Source: Garcia nutans
Taxonomy: Eukaryota > Streptophyta > Magnoliopsida > Malpighiales > Euphorbiaceae
NCBI GenBank assembly: GCA_947685225.1
Contig: CANTUV010000002.1
Coordinates: 1,240,001 to 1,304,000 of the forward strand
Direction: 5' to 3'
DNA length: 64,000 nucleotides
Shown: one piece after another, positions 1 through 11,570 of the stretch
Layout of the letters: each line of letters begins with the position of its first letter
Position numbering within the stretch: the first letter of the stretch is position 1
The notes under the pieces: generated by a model
What the model saw: only the letters and a program-made list of their open reading frames with translations
What the model was told of the DNA's origin: nothing
The model's database searches: none
Program-made: the position numbers and the translations under genes

Positions 1-430
1 TTTCATCCTTTGAGATCGGGTCCTCACTCTTGAAAATGGATCTTCATCCTTTGAGATCGGGTCTTCTTTGTTCTTTGAAGATGGGAGTGACACGGCCAGT
101 GGCTTGGACGTGTCCCCTGGGTGTGTCAGCTTCTATGTTTTTTCTTTGGTTCTTCTTTATTCTTGGCTTAGGATGGGACACGGCCAAGCTTGTGGCCGTG
201 TCTTGTGACACGTCCAGTGGCTTGGCCGTGCCGCCTGCCAGTGTCACCTACTGCTTCCCTTCTGTCTTTGCTTGGTCTTTCTTGGCTTTGCCCTTTAGGT
301 GAGACACAGCCAGTGGCTTGGCCGTGTCTCCTGCCCGTGTCATGTTCTGCTAAGATTTCCTTTGAGGTGACACGACCAAGCTTGATTTGGCTTGGCCATG
401 TCTTGCTTGATCCATGTTCTTCTTTCCTTG
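1..430. repeat. Five hairpin-forming GACACGGCCA repeats
   Basis: Five units start with a variant of GACACGGCCA and end with a variant of TGGCCGTGTC, its reverse complement, at about 89-114, 177-202, 207-230, 303-328 and 369-402. The unit at 177-202 has perfect 10-bp arms around a 6-bp loop. A short direct repeat (cttcatcctttgagatcggg) also occurs near 3-22 and 43-62. The block lies in non-coding DNA downstream of the minus-strand Tat-like gag, so it is probably part of that element or of something inserted in it. Comparable CACGGCC-type palindromes are known from plant Gypsy elements; the function is unknown. The 88- and 90-residue open frames here are by-products of the repeat. Confidence 0.75.
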
Positions 431-2807
431 TTTTGATCTTTCAAGGGAGTTTTTGAACTTTAACCACTTTTCCCTTGCAACTGCTTTTCCTTTTTTCTCA
501 AATTTTGATTGGATCTTATATCCTCCCCTTGCCCCCCAAGGATTTTTTTTCTTTCATGCAAGCTTTGATTGATGTTTTTCTTGTCTAGTTCTTTGCATAA
601 GCACGCATTTCTTCTCTTTGCAAAGTGACTGGGGCTTCCACAAGCAAATAGGCTTTCCATGCCCCCTTGATTCAATATCTTCTTTTGATTCTTTAATTCG
701 CAGGGTGTTTGCTATTCATTAAGATAAGAAAGTGCGATGTAATATTCTCATGTATGCATGATATGCATGAATAATACTTACAGTCATTCCATCAACTCAC
801 AGACCGAGGTGATTAGCAGTAGTGTTCTCATTGGTTCCTTTTTGACGCTCGTTCAAGTCTCGCATTGAAATGATCAAAAGCTTTGCATTTGGCTTTTATC
901 TTCAAGATGTTGAAAACATGAGTGGTGGAGACCCTAAGCAGCAGAGTCAGGGATGTATCCATTTCAAACTATGTTTCAGCTTATCAATTGGTAGTTTCTT
1001 CATGACCTTGCCAATAATCAATTCAACATACTTCCCTTAACTTGAAGGCTTTGTATGACAAAACACTCTTTTTTTTTTTGAATTTTGATTTTGAAATCAA
1101 ATGTTGGTTTTGCCAAATCGATGTCAATGTACCTCAGGACTTGATTTTTCCAAATTAATATATCTATAACATGACAACCCTAGTTACCATACTAAACTTG
1201 GGAATCATTTCTATTTAAGCAAGAACTATTGCACTTCAGATAGGCACATACACATTGCTTGGCCAAAGGTCTCATTTGAGTTTAAATATTGTCTATCTCA
1301 TATGCATGCTTATCCAAACTATCTCCACTAATAGACTCTACCTACCAAGAGAGATCAACAGGTCTTTGATAGGCTTGAAACGGGTTCTATAAGGGACATG
1401 GGTTAAAGTGGAGGCCATTTTGAGATTGGAGCTGGTGTGACACAATGGACAAACCCTCACACTATAAATTTCTTGTTGGAACTTTAGACAGTTGGGAGCA
1501 ATCTTTCTAGACTCCAAATTCCTTCTATCTTCTTGGCATTAATCTGGATCTTGATTAGGACAGTTTTTGCCCTTGCAAAAAGTTTAGGACCCAAATCTAT
1601 TTCTTTTCTTCTTTTCCCTTTTTTCCTCTTTATTTTTCTTACTCTTCCCTTTTCTTTCTCTTTCCTTACTCTTCCCTTTCTTTTATCATTTTGTCCTTCT
1701 TTCTTGTAAGACTATCAAGTATAGAACTTTTAAGAACTGGATGGTCTTCCTCCTTTTTCTTTGATTTTGATTGAATCTTTAGTTGTGTTGGGACCAATTC
1801 AAGTCAATCCATAAAATGGAAGCCTTTTGTTGTCTTAGGTAAAAGAGAACTCAGTTGGCTTTTTGAACCACCTTTTTAGATTTTATCTTTCTTCCTTTTT
1901 TTTCTTTTGTTTTTCTTTTGTTTTCTTCTTTTTTCTCTTTTTTTTTGTGTTTTAAGCTCTAAAAAGAGTTGTCTTGGTTTGTACTAACTTGGGCTTCCAA
2001 TAATGGATAAGTGGAGTAACATAAATCTTCTTTAATAGGGATAAATCATTTGTTACTCTGATGTTGATGTTGATATATTAGAGATATTAGGAAAACTTCA
2101 ACTACCCTTATAGTTTTGAGAACATCAACTATCCTTATGATCTTGAGAACTTCAACTATCTTCATGGTCTTGAGAACTTTAACTATCTTCATGGTCTTGA
2201 AACTTCAATTATCCTCATGACCTTGACTAATCATTGCTTTCTTTGATCTTCTTGCCTATTCATCTTAGTAATCATAAGACTTGTCAAAAGTATCACAACA
2301 GCTCAGGGTAGGTTATTGGGGTTTGTAAGCCAATAAAAAGAAAGCTAAAATTTTATGAAGGCTCAAAGGGACAACTAGGGATTGATATTTAATTGGGTCG
2401 ATACTAGTTGTTGGCTAACCAAACAATGCCTAGATCATTTCTCTCTTAAATAAGCAGAGTTCAATTTCTCCTCAAAAGTTTGTCAAAGCATGTTCTAAGA
2501 CTGACTAGGACCTAGGCAAAGGTAATTATGCAGGAGCCCTCTCTAAGTAAGCATACACAACTCAATGTTATAGAGCCATTCCCTCACCTAGTAAAGTCAT
2601 TCAAGTCATGATGCATAAATATATTAATTCATGAATTATCAAGCTAGATTCCTCATTGGTCGAGCACCAAAATGAACAAAGACCAACAAAAATTTTGATG
2701 AAAGTAATTTATTCAAACAAGTTTAAATTTGAAAAACACAATAGTTCCAAAATATTAAATAAAGTAAGATTGAAAAGCAACATTCAAGCTAAGGAAAGTT
2801 CATTGAG
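431..2807 (-). other. Non-coding part of the Tat-like element
   Basis: No protein family is recognisable on either strand. The stretch follows gag on the minus strand, where an autonomous element would have protease, reverse transcriptase and integrase, and none of these is present even as debris. Long pyrimidine runs on the plus strand lie near 1610-1690 and 1880-1950, and a 27-29 bp tandem repeat at 2091-2226. A gag-only element, or one with a large non-coding region, would explain this; so would a deletion. Confidence 0.5.
2091..2226. repeat. Five-copy 27-29 bp tandem repeat
   Basis: The units read roughly aacttcaactatcttcatg followed by gtcttgag. Five degenerate copies follow one another, with one to six differences between neighbours. 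It lies in non-coding DNA of the Tat-like element. Confidence 0.8.
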
Positions 2808-3944
2808 TTAGGCTTCTTTTCCTTTCACATCTTCAACATTCTCATCTTGAAAAGAGGATAAAACAAAATCTTCTTCCAATCCTTTTCCCACTATAAAGGT
2901 TGTTGGTGGTGGCACTCTTCCAAATTTAGGCAAAGGGTTGTCTTTGGTATTGGGCTTATCCGGCTCGGGTAGCTTGCCACTATCAATCAAATCTTGGATC
3001 TCATGCCTTAATCGGGTACACCTATCAGCCTCATGTCCTTGAGTCTGATGAAATTGATAAAAAGCCTTAGTATCAAATTTTGGGGGTAATGGACTAGGTA
3101 AAGGTCGAGGACCCAATGGTTGTAACAACCCTTTCTTTTATAGCTTATCGAAGACCCAAGACAAAGGCTTCCCCAGATCTGAAAAGTGCCTTCTATTTGC
3201 TTGACCGGTTACATTAACATCAACTTCTTTTTGTGTGCTTTGATTGTTAGGCTGGTTGTTCCCTTTCTCATTCCTTCTTATTGAAAACCAATTCTTCTCC
3301 CTTTCCCACTCTTCAATCTGTAGACCATCTTGGAGAAGATCTTTGAAATCAAGGATGAGTGTATGAGACATCCTCTCACGAAGATTAGGTAACAACCCTC
3401 TCACAATCATTCTTATTTGATCGGATTCATCGGGCCTCTTCTTGAGTAAAGCGGCCTTGTTTCTCCATCGCTTCACATAGTCCACAAAATTCTCATTTGG
3501 CCTTTGTCTAATGGACTCCACTTCCATTAAATTAACTTCTAACTCAACATTATATCCGTATTGTTGGATGAATGCTTTGTAAAGTAGATCCCAACTCTTT
3601 TGTGTTCCATCATCTAAGGTATTGAACCAATTTTGGACAACAGGGTCCAATGAGAGCATGAAATACCTTAGGGTTTGAGCCTTAGTAGCTCGAGCAGACT
3701 GCATGGCAGTGATATACTGCTTCACATGGAGATGAGGATTTTCGGTGCCATTGTACTTAGCAAAGGAAGGCATCTTGAATTTATAAGGGACCTCTTCATG
3801 TTGTTCAAATAGTTTGTCGATCTCAAACTTCTCTTCGGTTTTCAGCTTCTTCTCAAATTTCTTTTCTAAATCAGCAATCATCTTTTCAACATCGGATGTC
3901 TCGGTCTTTTCAATAGTTGCCTTCCCAACAGCCTTCGGTTCTTT
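2808..3944 (-). pseudogene. Ty3/gypsy (Tat-type) gag, C-terminal part
   Basis: This is the larger part of a Gag capsid gene, which forms the virus-like particle and binds element RNA. It contains a retrotransposon gag domain: a PSFAKYNGTENPHLH start, then a long helical region with WFNTLDD, SWDLLYKAFIQQY and FVDYVKRWRNKAA. An in-frame TAA near 3139 follows FDKL. The same frame then goes on through PLGPRPLPSPLPP and an H-x4-H-x4-C segment (YQFHQTQGHEADRC), a degenerate zinc knuckle, and stops at 2808. The amino end is not here. It lies at 6921-7180, separated by a solo LTR, and the frame matches if one copy of the AAAGA target duplication is removed. The upstream ATG near 4082 is inside the LTR and is not the true start. 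The family resembles the Tat/Ogre/Retand gag. It is non-functional because of the insertion and the stop. Confidence 0.85.
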
Positions 3945-6920
3945 TGTCACATCCCAAAGGCTAGATAGTCGAGTAATAGGCAAGGAGGACATGAACGAGT
4001 GGTCAAATAGAGGCTCGGGATAGTCAAATATGAAATTGGTGTACACAGTGGAGCTGACGGGACCTAAGTGGAAATTTCTCAAAAGTTAGGGGCAACTATG
4101 TAAACTTAAAAATTAAGTGTCGGAAGTTCTTAATAGTGCTCATATCCGACCCCAGAAGAATATTCTCGAGAATAATTGGGTCATAACCGCGGGTTTCAAT
4201 TTTTCCCAAAAACGCACAGTTTAAAAGTTACAATCGATTAATCGCTGGAGGGTATTTTGATATTTTCACACCCTAGACTATAAAATTACAGCACAAGAAA
4301 TTTGAGGGGGTCAAAATATGAATAAAGAGAAGGCTAATGGCTTGCCAAATAAATAGATAAAAGAAGAAGGCAAGTGGACCAATTAAAAGTGTCCATTTTT
4401 GCTATAAGGTGTACCAATTGGAAGTCAACATCTATACCAACATATTTTCACCACTTATGGCTGCCATTTGGATCAAAATAAGCTAAGGAAAGAAAATAAA
4501 AGCCCTCTTTTACATGGTGAACTCGTCCAAACCATAAAAGAAGGAAGAAGGAGGTGATTTTTCCAAAGTTTAAGGCTTTTGGTTGAAGATTTTGGTGACA
4601 AACAAGATTATAAGGTAAGAGAAACCTATCTCTAGTTTTAATTTCATGGATTAATGGTTAATTTAAGAGATTGAAATTAGGGTTCATGTAGCTAGGTTTG
4701 GAGAAAATTCAAGAAATAATTATTTGAAGGATTTGATGAAAGAAATAATGGTGTTTAATGGTGAAAATAAGCTAGCAACCATTAGAAAAATCATAAGATA
4801 AGACTATGTCTATACCTAGGGTTCTTACCTTTGTATATGTGATGTTAAATTTCATAGGAAATCAAGGAGACAAGGAAGGAAAGGAAGTGATATAGAATAA
4901 GGACTAAGAAATAATAAGGTTTGGTACTTTAACCATTGAACTCCTTTTGAAAATTTTCTGTTTTACAATTAGTAAAATGTTGTGACTTGTATGATTTTTA
5001 ATTAAATATAGAAACATTATCTTGAGTTTAATTTTTGATATATTGTGTCTCAATGAGTCTTGAATGAATGAAAAATATGTTGAGTTGAATTTGGAATGGT
5101 TATGATTTTGGAAAGATTATTTATATTAGACCTGCTCCAGCAGGTACCTTGACTGAGAGAGCCATCTTTCGGGATTTTTAATAAAATGTAGAAAAATAAT
5201 ATCCAATTGAATTTTGGATATGTTGTTTTTTAGTGAGTCTATTATTTGATAAAAATAATTTGGAACCACATTGATTGAATTTAATTTACGGAATTCACAA
5301 AATTCAGAACTGCTGCCAGGATGCAGGGCAACTGGAGCAGTCTGGTTGGGTGAACTAGTTGACCAAGATTTAATATCCAGTTTGATATAAAATTTTAAAG
5401 GAACGATTTTAAGATCCAAAACTAAATTCTGTAAAAATTTTATAGTTTTTAGCCAAGTGGATTATTTTATACAAATTTTCTAAAACAAGGATCAAGTTGG
5501 GTCAAGAACCAGAGTTTATTGTTCATATGGTAATTTTTCATTATTAACTTGGTCAAAAACTTGGTGTGGGTGTTTTATCATTTTATTTTTGGTATTGAGT
5601 TTAAGTATGAATATGAAGAATAAATTAGATGGAAAAGAGGAGAAAATCAAACTGAATTTCATAACCGTGATAAAAGTCACGTGATGGAATACATGTTCAT
5701 TATCATGTGAATATATAGATAAGGTATATACGTGGGGAAATACGTGTATATATGGTATATATATGCATGTATATGGTATATATGTGAATACATATGATAC
5801 ATATGTGAGTATATGTGGTATTTGTGTAAGTATATATTGTAAATACATGGAGAATATGTGGTATATATACGAAATGAATGGGTATATATGAAATGTTATA
5901 TATGCTCTACTCGGTAAATGGGTGAAACCGGTCTGGAATGGGGGTTTGGCATGCAATCCTACCAGCAGTACTGTCTTAACGGCTTCGGTCTGGATATTAC
6001 TTACGCGCGCGCGGTTATATCGTGTGAGGTTAAGATCATGGCAACTAGTCGTGTGAGACCAAGACCACGCAGTTATGTTGTATATTCCATATCGTGTGAG
6101 ACCAAGACCATGGCAATTAGTCGTGTGAGGTCAAGACCACGCGTAACACTATACGAGGCCTCATTTCGAGATCGGTGTATTAATAATTACCTAGTGGAGC
6201 AGATTAACTCGTAATTATAATGAAGTTATATTACATGTTGTTTACATACAAAATGTGAATCTTAACTTAGTTAGAAAATATAAATATGATGATTATATGA
6301 AAATAGTTTAATTATGCAGTATTCTACTTTTATATGTGTTACAACAACCTTCCTTGCACCATTTATATTCGGCAATGGTTAAAGTATCCACTGGACAATA
6401 AGTTGCTCAGCGAGTTATGTGTCTAACTCGCAGGTAGTGGATAGAAGATCAGCATTTCTGCAGCGGCCCGCACCAGCTTGACGGCGAATAGGGTAGGACT
6501 TTTGACATAAAATAGTAGTATGGCATGTATGTTATATCTATTGTAAAGGTTTGTTAAACATATTAAGTATTATGGTGTATGTAACAAGAGAATAAACAAT
6601 AGTATGGTAATGAAACTTAGCAAATGATATGTGATCTTGAGAAACGATATAGAAGTGTGAAATTTTCTTGCAGGGTGTAGTTGAGGATATAAGAGAGATT
6701 ATTATTGGGAGTGTTCTTGAGTTGAATTGTGAACAAAAGTGATTTTTAAAAAAAAATCAGTTTTGGCGACACTTGGGAACCCCGCTTATTAGGGGGAACT
6801 CCGCCAAATTTTTTGAAAAATTTTTCATAAGAATTCTTAATTAAGACATTGTAACCAGAGCTCGCATCCCGATGTGACATTCCTCCCCGGCATATTCGTA
6901 GGTCGGGAAGGGGTGTTACA
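3945..6920 (+). mobile_element. Solo LTR, Tekay/Del-like Gypsy chromovirus
   Basis: The LTR is 2976 bp, starting TGTCACATCCC and ending GGGGTGTTACA. The 5-bp target duplication TCTTT lies at 3940-3944 and 6921-6925. No internal domain or second LTR is present, so this is a solo LTR left by recombination. Plus orientation is chosen because LTRs of this group usually end in GTTACA just before the primer site. It splits the minus-strand gag reading frame. It contains a TATG-rich degenerate repeat near 5700-5900 and a 72-bp tandem repeat at 6019-6150. The 146-codon frame at 5516-5956 is a product of the TATG repeat. Confidence 0.9.
6019..6150. repeat. 72-bp tandem repeat inside the solo LTR
   Basis: Two copies start with atcgtgtgag at 6019 and 6091, the second incomplete. 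Each holds two half-units of the form tcgtgtgagRYYaagaYca, giving four half-units in all. Short GTGTGAG-rich repeats also occur in the other Tekay-like LTR of this window (20946-21105). Confidence 0.8.
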
Positions 6921-7180
6921 TCTTTCTTCTTTTCTTGAACCTCTTGGTAGTATTGAGCCCAATCATCATCATCATCAATGATCACCTTTTCATCATTAAA
7001 AGCTACTTCATCAATTTTAGCCTTCCCCTTAACTTTCTTGGTGCTAGCAGATGCTTCGGCATTGTTTCCTAAAATTGCAGCTAGTTGATTCTTTATGGTC
7101 TTAGCCATGACCTCTTTTATTTCTTCCATCTTGGCGTTGACGGCCTCATCCACCATTCTTTTGATTTGTTCGGGTTCCAT
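6921..7180 (-). pseudogene. Ty3/gypsy (Tat-type) gag, N-terminal part
   Basis: This is the amino-terminal segment of the gag at 2808-3944. From the ATG at 7178-7180 it reads MEPEQIKRMVDEAVNAKMEE, then a charged linker with SASTKKVKGKAK and a DDDDDW acidic stretch, and meets the solo LTR after QEVQEKK. The frame is also open upstream to an ATG at 7474. MEPEQ is preferred because the charged coiled-coil-like protein begins there, but the start is not proven. Removing the LTR and one 5-bp duplication joins this part to the rest of gag in frame. Confidence 0.75.
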
Positions 7181-8340
7181 TATTTTTGGTGAGCAAGTGA
7201 TTGAGTCGTTGCTAGATACTTCGTCTCCGGCGTAGGTCGGATTGTTGTAGGCTTTTGAACTATCGTAATCCAGGGCTGTGAGCCAGAGAGGATAAATGAT
7301 ATGAGATGCAAATGTATGCATGTATGCACAAACAATCAACAGATAAAAATAGGACGTTCCTTCCAACCTTATAACATCCATACACGAATGGCGAGTCTCT
7401 TTTCCTAGGTATATGGTTAACAAAATACCAACATGGGGTATCTTGCTTTCGAATAATTCCCTCGGACGTTTCAACCAATAGTTGTATTTTTGAAAATGGA
7501 AATCAATCCATGATAATTCCCATTAATTACGTTTTAATCCATTTATCCAACTAAAGTAGCTTTTACGCTATGCTGGATTAAAATGAAATTCAGAGGTTTA
7601 TTATAAATAGATTTCTCACTTGAAAAAGGTAACTAATGATTCATGCCAAAAACAAGCCCATGGTTAATTTATTCTTAGTGTAAACTAGGCCCACAATTGA
7701 TTTTTGATATTTCATAATTGACTTAAATATTTTTGCAAGCTCTTTGTAAGAAAATGTTGGGTGAAAATAGTTTTGTTTCTAAGCTCATTATAAAAGAGGT
7801 TAGAAAAATGGATTTTGGGCTTAGTATTTGGGCCATGTGCCAAAAAATTTATTTATTTATTTTTTAGAAAAGTATTATGTCCAAAGACCATCTTGAAAAA
7901 TTTTAAAAATAGTTTTGGTCTTTTGGATTTTAGAGAAAAGTTTATTTTGAGCTTACAATATACTTAGGTCATATTAGAAAAAAGAACAAACCAAATAAGC
8001 CATGATTTAGACTAAGATAAACTAACCATAGTCAAACAACATGCATTTGGGGTAGAACCTAAGGAAAGTAACTAGGCCAATTACATGAGCTTTAGTTTTT
8101 GGGTTAAAAGGCTTAGGTTCCCATAACAAGTATATACCAAATGGTACGAGGCTATGAGTGGTTATGCCATGCTCGATCTCCATACCTTGAGTGAAAGTAT
8201 GGTATCCCTTACATAACATAACACGGGTAACACGGGCGTCCTAACTCACGCACACGATGCAATCTAAGATGAAGCAATGGATAATATCATTATAAGAAAG
8301 AATAAAATAATATAAAGACCAACGGAATCAACTTCTCTTA
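7181..8340 (-). other. Leader (5' UTR) of the Tat-like element
   Basis: This stretch lies between the primer site and the gag start on the minus strand. No coding similarity is visible. A leader of about 1.1 kb fits the Tat/Ogre group, where leaders are long. Confidence 0.55.
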
Positions 8341-8358
8341 TCCCCAGTGGAGTCGCCA
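8341..8358 (-). promoter_or_regulatory. Primer binding site, tRNA-Arg type
   Basis: The minus strand reads TGGCGACTCCACTGGGGA directly after the LTR end (..CTCACA, then G). From memory of the group, Tat/Ogre elements use a tRNA-Arg primer with this kind of sequence, unlike the TGGTATCAGAGC (initiator Met) sites of the copia elements in this window. This supports the lineage call. Confidence 0.75.
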
Positions 8359-8359
8359 C

Positions 8360-10526
8360 TGTGAGTGGGGATTTTCGCCCCACTCCCAGTGGAATGGTTC
8401 TTGCGACTTTGGCACTGTTTAGGCTCGGGGCCTTAGAGAACACGAACCTAAGTCCGGAGAAAATGGAGTCACCACCCGGACGGGCCGGGAAAAAAGAAAG
8501 GGGTGGATGACTCGATTCTTAAGGAATCCCCAACCTTCTAATAGGTTCGGAAAGTTGAGTACGTGTGGGGAAGGTGAGAAATGGCCCAGCACCCGCACAA
8601 CGCCCGGTTCATTGGAACCGGCCTCCTTTACAGGTCTTAATATTATAAAATTCTTAAATATAATAACATTATCCATATTACACACAATAATTAAAAGAAA
8701 GCATCAATATATTAAAATCAAAGCAATGTCCAAACAAAGCAAATAAATGGACACCCATCCAAGGATGGAAACATGTCCTTACATCACATACCTAAATAGG
8801 ACACCCACCAAAAAGGTAGAAACATGCCCTTTACATAGGTTCTAAAATAGAAAAGCAAATTAAATTACATGATGTTTAACTAATGAGGTACCCACCAAGT
8901 GGAAACATACCTCTTACAACTTTTGGAAATCTAAATTAATTGATAAAAGTAAATAATCATTCATCATAAATAAATCATTCATCAAAGCTATTAATCAAAA
9001 TATAAAATAAATATCCATCCATGATAAATTAAATAAATCAAGTATTGAAATTAAACAAATTAAGGCATAAGAAATAAATCAAAGCATAATCAAGTATGGA
9101 ATTGAATAAAGCAAATAAAAGTCCAATTATGGCTACTATGACTTTTATGGAATTAAAATAAGTTAGGGTTTTATGTTTTAAAGGGTTGGTAAGACTCTTT
9201 GATTAAAAAAATTAAGGTTTGAATGATGATATCATGAAACTAGGGTTTTAAACACTTTAAAATACTTTAATTTGTGATTTTTGGTTATTGGGTTCCTAAG
9301 CTATTGTGTAAAGTTTAAGTTTTTATGTTTTTTAATGCTTTAAAAGGATTAGGTTCATAAAAATAAGGTTTTAAAAGGGTTAGTGTTCATTATTTTGAAT
9401 TTTGGAAGTTGAATTTGGATATGATATTTTAGAATTAAGGTCACGGGTGGTAATTTTAATCTTTGGGTTTGGAAGACAATTTAATATTTTATGAAATTTA
9501 TGAATTTAAACAAGTGAATTAAAGTTTTTATAACTAGAAAAGATGTTTTAGAAGACTTTTTGAAGGAAAAAGTACCAAGTTTAAAGTTTTGAAAGAAACA
9601 GAATTTGGTTTTGGTTTTGTTGAAGAATATGTTTAATTAGAGTTTTAAGGTTTTTAAGAAGAAAAAATAACAATTTTAAGCCTTTTGGATGATAAACCAA
9701 TGAAATAAGGTTTTTTTTTTTTTTTTGCTTTAGAAAAACTAAATTAAAGTTCAAAGGTTTTTAATTTTGATTTCATAAATTTGCTACTGTGTAAAAAAAA
9801 AATTAAAGAAAATTAATTAACACACCTTTTTTTGATGATTTCTCCAAAAATAATTCTTCTTGGATGAACTAGATTCAAAGAAAAGCCTTTTTTTTCCCTT
9901 TGAATCCTCTAAATCGTGCTGCTGCTATTCCAGAAAAGAGTTGAATTGAATTTCTTCTTTTCCTTCCTTGACTTGGTTTCAAATTTCCCAAACCACTCTT
10001 GGATTTTTGCCTCCCCTTTTTTAATTTTCTTTGGTCTTTATTTATAGTGGTTTGAGGTTGTTTATTTCTAATTAGTTAAGGTAAGTAACATTAATAAAAA
10101 AAAGAAACCAAAACCTAATTGGATTAGGTTTCGAAAAATTTGCGCTGCCGAAAAAAATTCTACCGCAGAAATCTGCGGCAGCGCGCGGAGCGGGCCCGTA
10201 AGCTATTTCGCAGGCAGAAAATTTCTGCATACGAAATAGCACAGTGATTTCACCCGCAGGAATTTCCTGCGGGCGAAATGCCCACGGGCCCGTGCCCACG
10301 GGCCCGCACGATGATTTTTCGTCGCCGATTTTTTCGACTCCGATTTTTATTTTTTATTTTTATTTTTTGACTTTTATTTATTTATTTCTATTTTTTATTA
10401 ATAAAAATTAGATACTAAAGCAAAAATTATTTAATAAAAATTATTTTGGACCAATTAGACAACAAAAATCATTTTAGACTAAATAAAACATAATGGATCG
10501 ATTGGATAAAAAATTAAGGGTCTACA
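8360..10526 (-). mobile_element. 5' LTR of the Tat-like Gypsy element
   Basis: On the minus strand the LTR starts TGTAGACCC at 10526 and ends CCCCACTCACA at 8360, 2167 bp, directly followed by the primer site. At 10527 the sequence changes abruptly to copia RNase H coding DNA, which fixes the outer border. The GAACC just outside should be the target duplication, but its partner lies beyond the left edge. The part near 8400-8640 holds a GC-richer block typical of such LTRs. A cluster of hairpins lies at 10138-10312. No 3' LTR copy is seen in the window, so the element extends left of position 1. Confidence 0.85.
10138..10312. repeat. Cluster of GC-rich hairpins in the Tat LTR
   Basis: Successive inverted repeats occur here: CCGCAGA/TCTGCGG; CTATTTCG..CGAAATAG with inner GCAGAAA/TTTCTGC; CCCGCAGGAA/TTCCTGCGGG, extended by ATTTC and GAAAT; and the repeated palindromic unit CCCACGGGCCCGTG. 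The block is GC-rich inside an LTR that is otherwise very AT-rich. Confidence 0.85.
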
Positions 10527-11570
10527 GAACCTGTCCAGTCTACATCTGAAAAACATTCTATATTTGAGTGTTCATGATTGCCACATCTTGGGGCTCTTTT
10601 CATGTAACATAAAATTTGTCCTAAAGCTTTTCAATGAGCAATGGTTAAGGAAGACATGGATTGACCAACCACACTAATGGAGTAAGCAAATATCAGGACG
10701 AGTCACTGTAAGGTAGTTCAAGTTACCCACCATTCTTCTATACATCTCAGGATCTCTGTTCAATTTACTATCCCTTGCCACAATGTGTAAATTTGGAGTC
10801 ATTGATGTACTACAAGGCTCAGCACCTAATTTCCCTATTCTTATCAATAAAATAAGAACATACTTTCTCTAAGACAAGAAAATATTCTTCTTACTTATTG
10901 TAACTTTATCGCCTAAGAAATACTTTAATAGACCTAAATCTTTTGTCTGAAATTGGGTTTGAAGAAAGGACTTAAGATCTAAGATGCATTTAGAGTCACT
11001 CCTAGTGATGACAATATCATCCACATAAACAATGAGCAATATTAAGCCAGTATAGAAATGCTTATAAAAGACTAAATTATCACATTTACTTTTTGACATA
11101 ACAAACTCTGATAGCATCTCACTAAATCTTCCAAATCAAGTTCAAGGACTTCGCATCAAATCATAAAAAGATTTTTGAAGCTTGTAAATTTTACTCCACT
11201 CTTCCTGAGCAACAAACCAGGTGGTTGCTCTATATACACTTTCTCTTGGAGATCACCATATAAGAAAGCATTCTTGATATTTAATTGGTGTAATGGCCAA
11301 TCATGTGTGGAGGCTAGAGAGATAAATAAGCAAGCAAAAGTAAGTTTGGCCATAAGAGAGAACGTGTTAAGAGTAATCAACACCATATGTCTGAGCATAC
11401 CCTTTAGTCACTAAATGACATTTTAAACAAGCCGTAGACCCATTTAGATTCATCTTTACTGTAAACACCCATTTGTAACCAAGAACTTTATTGTTATTGG
11501 GTCAAAGCACCAATTCCCAAGTACCATTAGCATTTAAAGCCTCCATTTCCTCTTTTATTGAGCACACCGG
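10527..11570 (-). pseudogene. Copia 1 reverse transcriptase and start of RNase H
   Basis: The minus strand encodes a copia RT in broken frames. Near 11480-11400 lies the WVFTVKMN..ACLKCHLVTKGY segment. Then comes the first catalytic region LHQLNIKNAFLYGD, with the usual D of QxDVKNAFLxG replaced by N, and YIEQPPG. The second catalytic motif YVDDIVIT is at 11017-11028, followed by FQTKDLGLLKYFLG. After the stop at 10869-10871 the frame goes on through MYRRMVGNLNYLTVTRPDI and ends in the RNase H start FSDVDWTGS at 10527. Stops and frameshifts separate the blocks, so it is not functional. Confidence 0.85.

Noticed and set aside
89..402. CRISPR-like array
   Set aside because: The units are self-complementary and vary in sequence and spacing, there are no uniform spacers or cas genes, and the genome is a plant's.
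3945..4082. ATG at 4082 as the start of the gag protein
   Set aside because: These codons are inside the solo LTR; the duplication at 3940-3944 marks where gag sequence really resumes.
5516..5956. 146-codon minus-strand frame rich in Tyr, Ile and His
   Set aside because: Translation of the TATG-rich repeat in the solo LTR; no family resemblance.
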